A stretch of 64,000 bases of DNA, taken from JADZEM01 sp046328125 (lineage in GTDB: Bacteria; Chloroflexota; UBA6077; JACCZL01). Shown in pieces: positions 32,863 through 41,109 of this stretch. Position numbers and translations under genes: made by a program. The stretch is taken from assembly GCA_046328125.1 (NCBI GenBank), contig JAXLXF010000011.1, positions 1-64,000 of the forward strand, read 5' to 3'. Under the pieces are notes generated by a model, which was given only the letters and a program-made list of their open reading frames with translations, searched no databases and was not told where the DNA came from. Each line of letters opens with the position of its first letter. Within the stretch, counting starts at the first letter, position 1.

Positions 32863-35535
32863 GTGAGCGTGTCGTCGCAGGCGGCGCTGAGGCTGGTGGT
32901 GGATCGCGCAGACCCCATCGTGCGGGAGCGGCCGGTCCAGTGGGCCGTTGGACAGCTGCGCCAGACGCTGGCTGACCGCGGCGTGTCGGTCGAAGTCGCG
33001 AGCGATCTCGGCGGCGTGGCGGCGGGCACGCGCGTCGTGCTGGTGGCCGGGCCGCTCGCGCCCGCCACCCGCTCCACGCTGCTCGGGGCCGGCGTCGTGC
33101 TCCCGCGTGGGCCAGAAGCGCTGGCGCTCATCCCGACCCGCTTTGACGGTCAGGACGTGCTGCTGGTGACCGGCTCGGATGCGCGTGGCATCGTCTACGC
33201 CGTGCTGGAGCTGGCTGACCGCGCCGAGCACGCCGCCGGCGACCCGCTGGCCGCGCTCGTGGTCCCCGAGCCGGTCGTGGAGCGGCCGGCCAACCCGATC
33301 CGAGGCATCACCCGCCTGTTCTGCAGCGACGTGGAAGACCTGCCCTGGTACCTGGACCGCAAAGGCTGGCAGCGCTACCTGACCATGCTGGCGACCCATC
33401 GCTACAACCGGGTCCAGATCGCGTTCGGGATCGGCCACGACTTCCTCAGAGGGGTGTTGGACGCCTACCTGTTGTTTGCGTACCCGTTCCTGGTGGACGT
33501 GCCGGGGTACGCCGTCAAGGCCATCGATACGAAGACCGGCCAGCCGCTGCCCGCCGAGGAGATGCAGCGCAACCTGGACACGTTGCGGTACGTTGCGGAG
33601 GAGGCTGCTGCCAGGGGCATCCATTTCCAGCTCGGCATCTGGACCCACGGCTACGAGTGGGCCGAGAGCCCGAACGCCAGCCACCTGACCGAGGGGCTGA
33701 CCTCCGAGAACCACGCGGCGTACTGCCGAGACGCGCTCCGGATGGTGCTTCAGGCGTGTCCCGCCATTGCTGGCGTGACCCTCAGAGTGCACGGCGAGAG
33801 CGGCGTCACCGAGGGCAACGAGGGGTTCTGGGACGAGGTGTTCCAGGGCGTCGCCAGCTGTGGCCGCGCGGTCGAGCTGGACCTCCACCCGAAGGGCGTG
33901 GACCGCGCCATGATCGACGTGGCCCTGAAGACCGGCCTCGAGGTCAACATCTCGCCGAAGTACACCGCCGAGCACATGGGCCTGCCAGGCCACCAGCTCG
34001 CGATCCGCCCGAGCGAGCATCGCCCGGACGTGGCGGCGGTCGGAGCGGGCGACCACTTCGTCGAGAATCTGATGAACCGGAGCGCCTTTGACCTCCGGTA
34101 CACCCGCTACGGCTACGCCGATTTCCTTCCGGAAGATCGCCCGTACGGCGTCTTCTACCGGATCTGGCCGGGCACGCAGCGGCTGCTGCTCTGGGGCGAT
34201 CCGGCCCTGGCTGCTGGCATCGGCCGGGAGGGCACGCTGGCCGGCTGCCTCGGCGTCGAGGTGATGGAGCCGCTCTCCTTCAAGGGCCGGCGCGGCTCCG
34301 GGCTGCCGGGCGGGCGGGACGCCTACGCCGACAAGACGCTCCAGCCGGCGGGCGGCGCCTGGGAGAAGTATCTCTACACCTTCCGGGTGTTCGGGCGGCT
34401 CTTATACAACCCGAACGCCGACGCCGATGTGTGGCGACGTGCCAGCCTGGCGGAGCTCGGGACGGCCAGCCCTGCCGCCGAGGCCGCGCTCGCCAATGCC
34501 AGTCGTATCCTGCCATTGTTGACCTCGGCGCACATGCCCTCGGCCGCCAACAACCGCTTCTGGCCCGAGGTGTACACCAACATGCCGATCCTGGAGGCCG
34601 GCCGCCCGAACCACTACCGCGACACGCCCGACCCCAAGCGGTTCGGCACGGTCAGCCCTCACGATCCCGGCCTCTTCACCACCGTCGAGGAGTACGCCGA
34701 CCAGCTCGTAGCCGGCCATCGGGACGGTCGCTATTCGCCGCTGTGGGTGGCCGCGCAGCTCGATGCGCTCGCGGAGCGGGCCATCGCGCTGCTGGCCGAC
34801 GCCCGCGCCGCGACTCCCGATCCGGTGGCGGTCGAATTCCGCCGTCTCGTCGCCGACGTCAGCATCCAGACGGCGCTCGGGCGGTTCTTCGCGGCGAAGC
34901 TGCGGGCCGGGGTCGGGTACGCGCTGTACAAGCGGACCGACGAGGTGCGCCTGCTCGCGGAGGCAGTCGCGGCGTACGAAGCGGCGCAGGGTGCCTGGGT
35001 CGATGCCATCACGGCCGGCCAGAGCTACCGCGACGACATCACGGTCGGCGGCGAGCCGTTCCTGCGGGGGCACTGGTCGGATCGGCTGGCGGCCATCGAG
35101 GACGACCTGGGCGACATGCGCGCGGAGCTGGCCCGGGTCACGGACGCGGCCGGCGACTCGTCGGCGGACCTCGCGCCGCTCACCAGCCTCGAAACGCCGC
35201 CCCCGGCCGTCTCGTACGAGCACACGCCGCCGGCCACCTTCGAGCGCGGCCAGCCGCTGCGGGTCAGCCTGTTCGCGGAGACGGACACGTCGAGCCTCAC
35301 CGTGCGGCTGCTCTGTCGGCCGCTGAACCAGGCGCTCGGCTACGCGACCGTCGAGATGGAGGGGAGTCACGGCCAGTTCTACGGCACGATCCCGGCCTCG
35401 GCGACGGACACGCCGTACCCGATCCAGTACCACTTCGAGCTGCGGGACGGCCCGACCCAGGCGTGGTTGTATCCGGGATTGGATGAGACGTTCTCCAACC
35501 GTCCGTATGTCGTCGTCAGGCAGTCGGCGTCCTGA
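32863..35535 (+). CDS. Putative large glycoside hydrolase
   Basis: A protein of about 890 residues. The first 130 residues resemble the non-catalytic domain found before GH20/GH67/GH84 barrels (ALRLVVDRADPIVRERPVQW; LVTGSDARGIVYAVLELADRA). A long (beta/alpha) barrel-like region follows (NPIRGITRLFCSDVEDLPWY; THRYNRVQIAFG; FQLGIWTHGYEW; LDLHPKGVDRAMIDVA). The C-terminal 100 residues look like a beta-sandwich (ATFERGQPLRVSLF). No catalytic pair can be assigned safely. The GTG at 32863 was preferred for its GGAGGG 7 nt upstream; an ATG at 32821 would add 14 residues. No signal peptide is visible, so it acts inside the cell, perhaps on imported oligosaccharides. Confidence 0.65.
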   Translation: MSVSSQAALRLVVDRADPIVRERPVQWAVGQLRQTLADRGVSVEVASDLGGVAAGTRVVLVAGPLAPATRSTLLGAGVVLPRGPEALALIPTRFDGQDVLLVTGSDARGIVYAVLELADRAEHAAGDPLAALVVPEPVVERPANPIRGITRLFCSDVEDLPWYLDRKGWQRYLTMLATHRYNRVQIAFGIGHDFLRGVLDAYLLFAYPFLVDVPGYAVKAIDTKTGQPLPAEEMQRNLDTLRYVAEEAAARGIHFQLGIWTHGYEWAESPNASHLTEGLTSENHAAYCRDALRMVLQACPAIAGVTLRVHGESGVTEGNEGFWDEVFQGVASCGRAVELDLHPKGVDRAMIDVALKTGLEVNISPKYTAEHMGLPGHQLAIRPSEHRPDVAAVGAGDHFVENLMNRSAFDLRYTRYGYADFLPEDRPYGVFYRIWPGTQRLLLWGDPALAAGIGREGTLAGCLGVEVMEPLSFKGRRGSGLPGGRDAYADKTLQPAGGAWEKYLYTFRVFGRLLYNPNADADVWRRASLAELGTASPAAEAALANASRILPLLTSAHMPSAANNRFWPEVYTNMPILEAGRPNHYRDTPDPKRFGTVSPHDPGLFTTVEEYADQLVAGHRDGRYSPLWVAAQLDALAERAIALLADARAATPDPVAVEFRRLVADVSIQTALGRFFAAKLRAGVGYALYKRTDEVRLLAEAVAAYEAAQGAWVDAITAGQSYRDDITVGGEPFLRGHWSDRLAAIEDDLGDMRAELARVTDAAGDSSADLAPLTSLETPPPAVSYEHTPPATFERGQPLRVSLFAETDTSSLTVRLLCRPLNQALGYATVEMEGSHGQFYGTIPASATDTPYPIQYHFELRDGPTQAWLYPGLDETFSNRPYVVVRQSAS

Positions 35536-35608
35536 CGGTAGGGGCAGGTTTCCAGGCATCCATCGTTGCAACTGACCACCCTAACCTGCCCGCCGCCGTG
35601 GACCGCGC

Positions 35609-35614
35609 TACACT
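35609..35614 (+). promoter_or_regulatory. -10 box of the amidohydrolase cluster
   Basis: TACACT about 39 nt before the first amidohydrolase ATG. A leader of about 30 nt with an AAGGAG ribosome site follows. No -35 box is evident. Confidence 0.45.
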
Positions 35615-35652
35615 AGAAGCGACCCCGCCTGCGCTCATCGTAAGGAGCCTGC

Positions 35653-36747
35653 ATGGATCAGAGTGCGACGGCCCTGGCGCCCAGAGGCATCGACCTCGGC
35701 CAGCCCGTCATCGACGTGGACATTCACTGCAACGTCCCCTCCTATCGGGCGCTCTTTCCGCACCTGTCCACGCACTGGCGCGAGTACGTCACCTACTCGG
35801 CGTTCAAAGGCGCCACTGACACGGCGTACCCGCCTAACGCGCCAACCTCTGCGCTGCCGAACACCCGACCCGAGAACGGCGAACCGCCCGGATCCAGCCT
35901 CGAGCTGGTGCAGCGGCAGGTGCTGGACGCCTGGAACACTGAGGTCGGCATCCTCAACTGCTCGTACGCGACGGACAGCCTCCACAACCCCGATACGGCC
36001 GCGGCGATGTCGGCAGCCGTCAACGACTGGGTCATCCACGAGTGGGTCGAGCGGGACGCGCGGCTGCGGACCTCGATCGTCGTGCCGTCGCGGGTGCCGG
36101 AGATGGCCGCCAAGGAGATCGAGCGGGTCGGAGGACACAAAGGCGTCGTGCAGGTCAACCTGCCGGTCGTGTCCGAAGCGCCGTACGGGCACCGCCGCTA
36201 CTGGCCGATCTTCGAGGCCGCCTGCAAGCACGACCTGGTGGTCAGCCTCCAGTTCGGCGGGGCGCCCGGCAACCCGCCGACCGGTGCCGGCTGGCCGTCC
36301 TACTACCTCGAAGAGTACGTCGGGATGTCCCAGGTCTATCAGACCCAGATCCTCAACCTGTGCGTCGAGGGCGTCTTCGACCACTTCCCGACCTTGCGGA
36401 TCGCCATGATCGAGGGCGGCTGGACCTGGCTACCGTCATTGTTGTGGCGGATCGACAAGGACTGGAAGGGGCTCCGACGTGAGGTGCCCTGGAACACCCA
36501 GCCGCCCTCCGAGTACGTCCGCGAGCGGATGAAGCTCTCGTTGCAGCCGCTGGACGCCTCGCCCAACCCGAAGCACATGCTGATGCTTCTCGACCAGCTC
36601 GGGTCGGACGAGCTGCTGATGTTCTCGACGGACTACCCGCACTGGCAGTTCGACCGGCCCGAGGAGGCCGTGCCGGAGGGACTTTCTCCCGAGCAGCGGC
36701 GTAAAATCCTCTCCGAGAACGCGCGAAGCTTTTACCGATTGCACTGA
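35653..36747 (+). CDS. Amidohydrolase, type A (first copy)
   Basis: A 364-residue ACMSD-like TIM-barrel protein (amidohydrolase_2). Barrel strand 1 gives IDVDIHCNVPS and strand 8 FSTDYPHWQFD. At the strand-5 position, where the other pair members have a His (GIHFGG), it has Gln (VVSLQFGG). It shares about its whole length with the third gene of the cluster (ALFPHLSTHWREYV; HEWVERDARLRTSIV). AAGGAG lies before the ATG. Metal-dependent decarboxylation or hydrolysis of a ring-cleavage product is the family role; the changed ligand leaves activity of this subunit open. It is the first gene of a five-gene run. Confidence 0.85.
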   Translation: MDQSATALAPRGIDLGQPVIDVDIHCNVPSYRALFPHLSTHWREYVTYSAFKGATDTAYPPNAPTSALPNTRPENGEPPGSSLELVQRQVLDAWNTEVGILNCSYATDSLHNPDTAAAMSAAVNDWVIHEWVERDARLRTSIVVPSRVPEMAAKEIERVGGHKGVVQVNLPVVSEAPYGHRRYWPIFEAACKHDLVVSLQFGGAPGNPPTGAGWPSYYLEEYVGMSQVYQTQILNLCVEGVFDHFPTLRIAMIEGGWTWLPSLLWRIDKDWKGLRREVPWNTQPPSEYVRERMKLSLQPLDASPNPKHMLMLLDQLGSDELLMFSTDYPHWQFDRPEEAVPEGLSPEQRRKILSENARSFYRLH

Positions 36748-36763
36748 CAACTCCTCACTCCCG

Positions 36764-36828
36764 GGGCGCGATGAATCGCGCCCCTACAAGGTCACCGTCC
36801 TGGTACGGGCGCAATTCATTGCGCCCCC
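36764..36828. repeat. REPIN-like inverted pair (family A)
   Basis: GGGCGCGATGAATCGCGCCC plus CTAC, a 15-nt spacer, then GTAC (in place of GTAG) plus GGGCGCAATTCATTGCGCCC. It lies between the first and second amidohydrolase genes, 16 nt after the first stop. Confidence 0.75.
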
Positions 36829-36843
36829 AGGGGAGGCACACGG

Positions 36844-37965
36844 ATGGTTCTGACAGCGGAGCGCTCCGACGTCGCGCGCCCGAAGCCGCGCCACGCGGTG
36901 ATCGACTGCGACATCCACCCGAACATGCAGAGCCCCGGCGACATCGACAAGTACCTGTCGAGGCGCTGGCAGGAGTACCGCAAGAGCGTGGGCGGGCGCG
37001 GCTTCGCTGGCTCGTACTACCCGAGAGCGTTCCCGAATGCCGCCCGCACCGACTCGCATCCGCCGAGCGGCAAGCCGCCGGGATCTGACCTCGACTTCAT
37101 GCGGTATCAGCTGCTGGACGCCTACGACCTGGACTTCGGCGTGCTCCAGCCGCTGCTCGGGTCCGGCGGGCTGCGGAATCTCGAGTGGTCGGCGGCCCAC
37201 GCCTCCGCCATCAACGACTGGCAGATCGAGACCTGGCTCGATCCAGAGCCGCGCCTGCGCTCCGGCCTGGTGGTGCCGTACGAGGACGGCGACTTCACGG
37301 CGAAGGAGATCGAGCGGCTGGGCGATCATCCCGGCTTCGTCCAGTTGATGCTGGCGATCCGCACCAGCGAGCCGCTCGGGCGCCGCAAGTACTGGAAGAT
37401 GTACGAGGCGGCTGAGGCCCGCGGTCTCCCAATCGGCATCCACTTCGGCGGGCAGGGCGGCCATGCGATCACCGGGGCCGGCTGGCCGACCTACTACGTC
37501 GAGGACCACGCCGGCATGAGCACGGCGTTCCAGTCGCAGGTCATCTCCTACATCGCCGAGGGCGTCTTCGAGCAGTTCCCGAACCTGAAGATCGTGCTGA
37601 TCGAGGGTGGGTTCGCCTGGCTGCCGGTCCTCGGGTGGCGGCTGGACGCGGCCTGGAAGAAGCTGAAGGTCGAAGTACCTCACCTGAAGAGGGCGCCGTC
37701 CGAGTATCTCGCGGAGCACTTCTGGGTCACCACCCAGCCGATGGAGGAGCCGCCGGTCCCGGAGCAGTTCCTGGAGATGCTGGACATGGCGCCCTGGCTC
37801 CAGGACAAACTGATGTTCGCGACTGACTACCCGCACTGGGACTTCGACGATCCGAACGAGGCGCTGCCAAAGGTCAAGCTGCCGGACGGTTTCGAGACCC
37901 AGGTGATGGCCGAGAACGCGCGGGCGCTGTATAAGCTGCCGACACGAGCGAAGGGGGCAGCGTAA
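36844..37965 (+). CDS. Amidohydrolase, type B (first copy)
   Basis: A 373-residue ACMSD-like amidohydrolase. Metal-site motifs are CDIHPN (strand 1), PIGIHFGGQGG (strand-5 His), VLIEGGFAW (strand 6) and FATDYPHWDFD (strand-8 Asp). Unlike the neighbouring type A gene, it keeps the strand-5 His. It is a close paralogue of the fourth gene (SPGDIDKYL against SPRALDKHF; RLRSGLVVPYE in both). GGGGAGG lies upstream. Its stop overlaps the third gene's ATG by one base (TAATG). Substrate unknown; a carboxylated aromatic or its ring-cleavage product is a fair guess. Confidence 0.88.
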   Translation: MVLTAERSDVARPKPRHAVIDCDIHPNMQSPGDIDKYLSRRWQEYRKSVGGRGFAGSYYPRAFPNAARTDSHPPSGKPPGSDLDFMRYQLLDAYDLDFGVLQPLLGSGGLRNLEWSAAHASAINDWQIETWLDPEPRLRSGLVVPYEDGDFTAKEIERLGDHPGFVQLMLAIRTSEPLGRRKYWKMYEAAEARGLPIGIHFGGQGGHAITGAGWPTYYVEDHAGMSTAFQSQVISYIAEGVFEQFPNLKIVLIEGGFAWLPVLGWRLDAAWKKLKVEVPHLKRAPSEYLAEHFWVTTQPMEEPPVPEQFLEMLDMAPWLQDKLMFATDYPHWDFDDPNEALPKVKLPDGFETQVMAENARALYKLPTRAKGAA

Positions 37966-39074
37966 TGGCGGACTCGGGGGTTTACCCAGTTGCGCCGCCG
38001 GTTCCGGGAGGACTCGACTTCGGGCAGCCGGTGATCGACACTGACATCCACTGCAACGTACCTTCACCCCGGGCACTCTTTCCATACCTGACCGCCCACT
38101 GGCAGGAGTACATCACGACGTCCGCCTTCAAGGGGCCGACGGACACCTCGTATCCGCTCGGCGCGCCGACCAGCGCTCTGGCCGGCACTCGTCCGCCGGA
38201 GGGCGGCCCGCCGGCCTCCACGCTGCAGCTGATCCAGGAACAGGTGCTGGATCCCTGGAACGTTGAGATCGGCATCCTCAACTGCTCGTACAGCGTGGAC
38301 AGCATCAACGCGCCGGACACCGCCGCCGCGATGGCCCGCGCCGTCAACGACTGGCTGATCGCCGAGTGGCTGACCCAGGAGCCGCGGCTGCGCGCCACGA
38401 TGCTGATCCCGATGCGCGTGCCGGAGATGGCCGCCGCCGAGATCGACCGCATTGGGGACCACCCGGGCATCGTCCAGGTGATGCTGCCGGTCATCGCGCA
38501 GTCGCCATACGGGCAGCGGCGCTGGTGGCCGGTCTTCGAGGCGATCGAGCGCCACAACCTGGTGGCGAGCGTGCAGTTCGGCGGGGCGTCCGGCCTCCCG
38601 ATCACCTCGGCGGGCTGGCCGTCGCACTACATCGAGGAATATGTGGACATGGCCCACATCTTCCACTCGCAGCTGCTGAGCCTGGTCTCCGAGGGCACCC
38701 TCGACAAGTTCCCCTCGCTGCGCTTCTCGATGATCGAGAGCGGCTGGTCGTGGCTGCCGGGCTTCTTCTGGCGCTTCGACAAGGTCTGGAAGGGGCTGCG
38801 GCGCGAGACGCCGTGGGTGCGCGACCTGCCGTCCGAGTACATCAAGGACCGGATGCGCTTCTCGCTCCAGCCGCTCGACCTGCCGCGCGATCCGGTCATC
38901 GTGCAGCAGATCTTCGAGCAGATCGACTCGGACAGTCTATTGATGTTCTCGACGGACTACCCGCACTGGCACTTCGACACGCCCGAGGAGGCGCTGCCAG
39001 CCGGCCTGACCGACGAGCAGCGCTCCAGAATCCTCTCCGAGAACGCCCGTGCGTTCTACGGATTCTCGAAGTGA
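37965..39074 (+). CDS. Amidohydrolase, type A (second copy)
   Basis: A 369-residue paralogue of the first gene of the cluster: both have LDFGQPVIDTDIHCN or its near twin, ALFPYLTAHWQEY and IESGWSWLPGFFWRFD. It too has Gln (VASVQFGG) where type B has the strand-5 His, and its strand-6 motif is changed further (MIESGW for IEGGW). Strand 8 FSTDYPHWHFD is kept. It is coupled to the preceding type B gene by a one-base overlap and followed 22 nt later by another type B gene. The repeated A-B order suggests the two types work as a pair. Confidence 0.85.
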   Translation: MADSGVYPVAPPVPGGLDFGQPVIDTDIHCNVPSPRALFPYLTAHWQEYITTSAFKGPTDTSYPLGAPTSALAGTRPPEGGPPASTLQLIQEQVLDPWNVEIGILNCSYSVDSINAPDTAAAMARAVNDWLIAEWLTQEPRLRATMLIPMRVPEMAAAEIDRIGDHPGIVQVMLPVIAQSPYGQRRWWPVFEAIERHNLVASVQFGGASGLPITSAGWPSHYIEEYVDMAHIFHSQLLSLVSEGTLDKFPSLRFSMIESGWSWLPGFFWRFDKVWKGLRRETPWVRDLPSEYIKDRMRFSLQPLDLPRDPVIVQQIFEQIDSDSLLMFSTDYPHWHFDTPEEALPAGLTDEQRSRILSENARAFYGFSK

Positions 39075-39096
39075 ATTTGCCGAAGGAGGCGCATTG

Positions 39097-40227
39097 ATGA
39101 CTGTGGCGCTCGCGCAAACCAACACCGATCGTCGGCGCACGAAGTATCCCGTCATCGACGGCGACATCCACCCGACCTTGAAGTCGCCGCGCGCCCTGGA
39201 CAAGCATTTCCTCTCGGAGGAGTGGCGCCACCATCACCAGACCTTCGGCGGGCGCGGCTTCACCGGCATGAGCGTCCCCCGCACCTACCCGAACGCCTCC
39301 CGCATGGACTCCTACCCGCCGAACGGTGGGCCTCCGGGGTCCGACCTGGACTTCATGCGGACCCAGCTGCTGGATGCCTGGGACTTCGAGTACGGCATCC
39401 TCCAGCCGTTGATGGGCGCCGCCAGCATGCGCAATCTTGAGTATGGGCAGGCCCTCTCTAGCGCCATCAACGAGTGGCAGATCGCGGAGTGGATGGAGCC
39501 GGAGCCGCGCCTGCGCTCTGGCCTGGTGATCCCGTACGAGAACGGCCCGATGTCCGTGGCCGAGATCGAGCGGCGCGGCAGCTATAAGGGCTTTGTGCAG
39601 CTGATGATGGCGATGCGGACCAGCGAGCCGCTCGGCCGGCCGAAGTACTGGCCGATCTACGAAGCCGCCGAGGCGTACGGCCTGCCGCTCGGCATCCACG
39701 TCGGCGGTCAGGGCGGCGCGCCCACGACCGGCTCGGGCTGGCCCTCGTACTACATCGAGGATCACACCGGGCAGTCCACGGCGTTCCACACGCAGGTTGC
39801 CAGCTTCATCTTCGAGGGGATCTTCGAGCGGTTCCCGAAGCTGAAGGTGGTGCTGATCGAGGGCGGGTTCGGCTGGGTGCCGTCGCTGTGCTGGCGGATG
39901 GACGCGGCGTGGTCGAAGCTGCGCGGCGAGGTGCCGAAGCTTCAGCGCAAGCCGTCCGAGTACTTCGCGGAGCACTTCTGGCTGACCACCCAGCCGATGG
40001 AGGAGCCGCCGGTCCCGCACCAGTTCGTGCAGCTGCTGGAGCAGGCGCCCTGGCTCCAGAAGAAGCTGATGTTCGCGACGGACTACCCGCACTGGGACTT
40101 CGACGCGCCGGATCAGTGCCTGCCAGACACCGAGCTGCCGGCCGGCTTCGAGGAAGCGCTGATGTGCGGCAACGCGCGGAAGCTGTACAACCTGCCGGCC
40201 CGGGTCGCGGTGCCCGCCAGCGCGTGA
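39097..40227 (+). CDS. Amidohydrolase, type B (second copy)
   Basis: A 376-residue paralogue of the second gene of the cluster, with GDIHPT (strand 1), PLGIHVGGQGG (strand-5 His present), VLIEGGFGW and FATDYPHWDFD. The ATG at 39097 has AAGGAGG 8 nt upstream; the frame is open 16 codons further, inside the previous gene. A family D inverted repeat separates it from the Rieske gene. As with its twin, the metal site looks complete, so this type is the likely catalytic subunit. Confidence 0.88.
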   Translation: MTVALAQTNTDRRRTKYPVIDGDIHPTLKSPRALDKHFLSEEWRHHHQTFGGRGFTGMSVPRTYPNASRMDSYPPNGGPPGSDLDFMRTQLLDAWDFEYGILQPLMGAASMRNLEYGQALSSAINEWQIAEWMEPEPRLRSGLVIPYENGPMSVAEIERRGSYKGFVQLMMAMRTSEPLGRPKYWPIYEAAEAYGLPLGIHVGGQGGAPTTGSGWPSYYIEDHTGQSTAFHTQVASFIFEGIFERFPKLKVVLIEGGFGWVPSLCWRMDAAWSKLRGEVPKLQRKPSEYFAEHFWLTTQPMEEPPVPHQFVQLLEQAPWLQKKLMFATDYPHWDFDAPDQCLPDTELPAGFEEALMCGNARKLYNLPARVAVPASA

Positions 40228-40260
40228 ACGCCACCAACGGCCACGCGCACTAACGCTATT

Positions 40261-40354
40261 GTCATCCTGAGCTCGCGAAGGATCTCCCATCGGAGCAGCA
40301 CAACTCCCTGAGATCCGGGTGGGGCTGTGAGATCCTTCGCAGGCTCAGGATGAC
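40261..40354. repeat. Inverted repeat of family D
   Basis: Left arm 40261-40285 (GTCATCCTGAGCTCGCGAAG...) and right arm 40330-40354 pair with two mismatches. The spacer (CCCATCGGAGCAGCACAACTC...) is also related to that of the copy at 18574, so whole elements, not just arms, are copies. Confidence 0.88.
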
Positions 40355-40426
40355 AGACGGGACAGACACTCCCGGACACGGCGGCCTGCTCATCCAGACA
40401 AGTGACAAGAAGGGGCGGCACACCCA

Positions 40427-41035
40427 ATGCCCAAATATGTCGTCGGGACGGTTGACGAGATCGAGCCCGGCACCGCCAAGATCGTCGAGGTCGGCGGGCG
40501 GTCGATCGGCATCTACAACGTCAACGGCGAGTACTTCGCTCTGCTGAATCGCTGCCCACACCAGGCCGGGCCACTCTGCAAGGGGAATCGCTACGGCTTC
40601 CTGAAGTCTGGCGCGGTCGGCGAATACGAGTACAGCCGGCCCGGCGAGATCGTGCGCTGTCCCTGGCACGGCTGGGAGTTCGACGTCCGGACGGGGCAGT
40701 CCTGGTTCGACCCGGTCCAGGTGCGGGTGCGGCGGTACAACGTCGAGGTGACATCCGGCGCGGCGATGCTCACCGAGGTGCCTGACGACGCCGATGCCGC
40801 GTCCGGTGAGGCCGGGTCGGCATCCGCCGACCCGGCCAGCCCGCCTCCGCCCAAAGCCGGCACCACGCCCGCCGAGGTGGCCGCTGCCGCCGCGCAGTCC
40901 GGTGAGGCCGGCGAGACCGAGCCAGGCATGGAGGGGATGCTCAAAGGTCCGTACGTGGCCGAGACGTTTCCGGTGACTATCGACCACGACTACGTGGTGG
41001 TGGACGTGGGCGGCGCGGCCGTCCGGCCGTCGTGA
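40427..41035 (+). CDS. Rieske [2Fe-2S] domain protein
   Basis: A 202-residue Rieske ferredoxin-like protein. The cluster motifs are CPHQAGPLC (about 42-50) and CPWHGWEFD (about 83-91), giving the two Cys and two His ligands. After about residue 120 an insert of about 50 residues rich in Ala/Ser/Pro/Glu interrupts the fold; AETFPVTIDHDYVVVDV then resembles the closing strand seen in related Rieske proteins. No oxygenase subunit or reductase is adjacent. It lies at the end of the amidohydrolase run, so it may carry electrons to an enzyme of the same pathway encoded elsewhere. Confidence 0.9.
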   Translation: MPKYVVGTVDEIEPGTAKIVEVGGRSIGIYNVNGEYFALLNRCPHQAGPLCKGNRYGFLKSGAVGEYEYSRPGEIVRCPWHGWEFDVRTGQSWFDPVQVRVRRYNVEVTSGAAMLTEVPDDADAASGEAGSASADPASPPPPKAGTTPAEVAAAAAQSGEAGETEPGMEGMLKGPYVAETFPVTIDHDYVVVDVGGAAVRPS

Positions 41036-41063
41036 GCGGCGCGGTTGGCGAGCGCTAAGTCAG

Positions 41064-41069
41064 TATAGT
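41064..41069 (+). promoter_or_regulatory. -10 box of the GH42-like gene
   Basis: TATAGT, 41 nt before the GTG start, followed by a leader with GGAGG. It suggests that this gene has its own promoter separate from the Rieske gene. Confidence 0.45.
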
Positions 41070-41109
41070 GACGGCGGTTCTGGAGTCGGCGAGGCGGAGG
41101 GCAGGCTGA

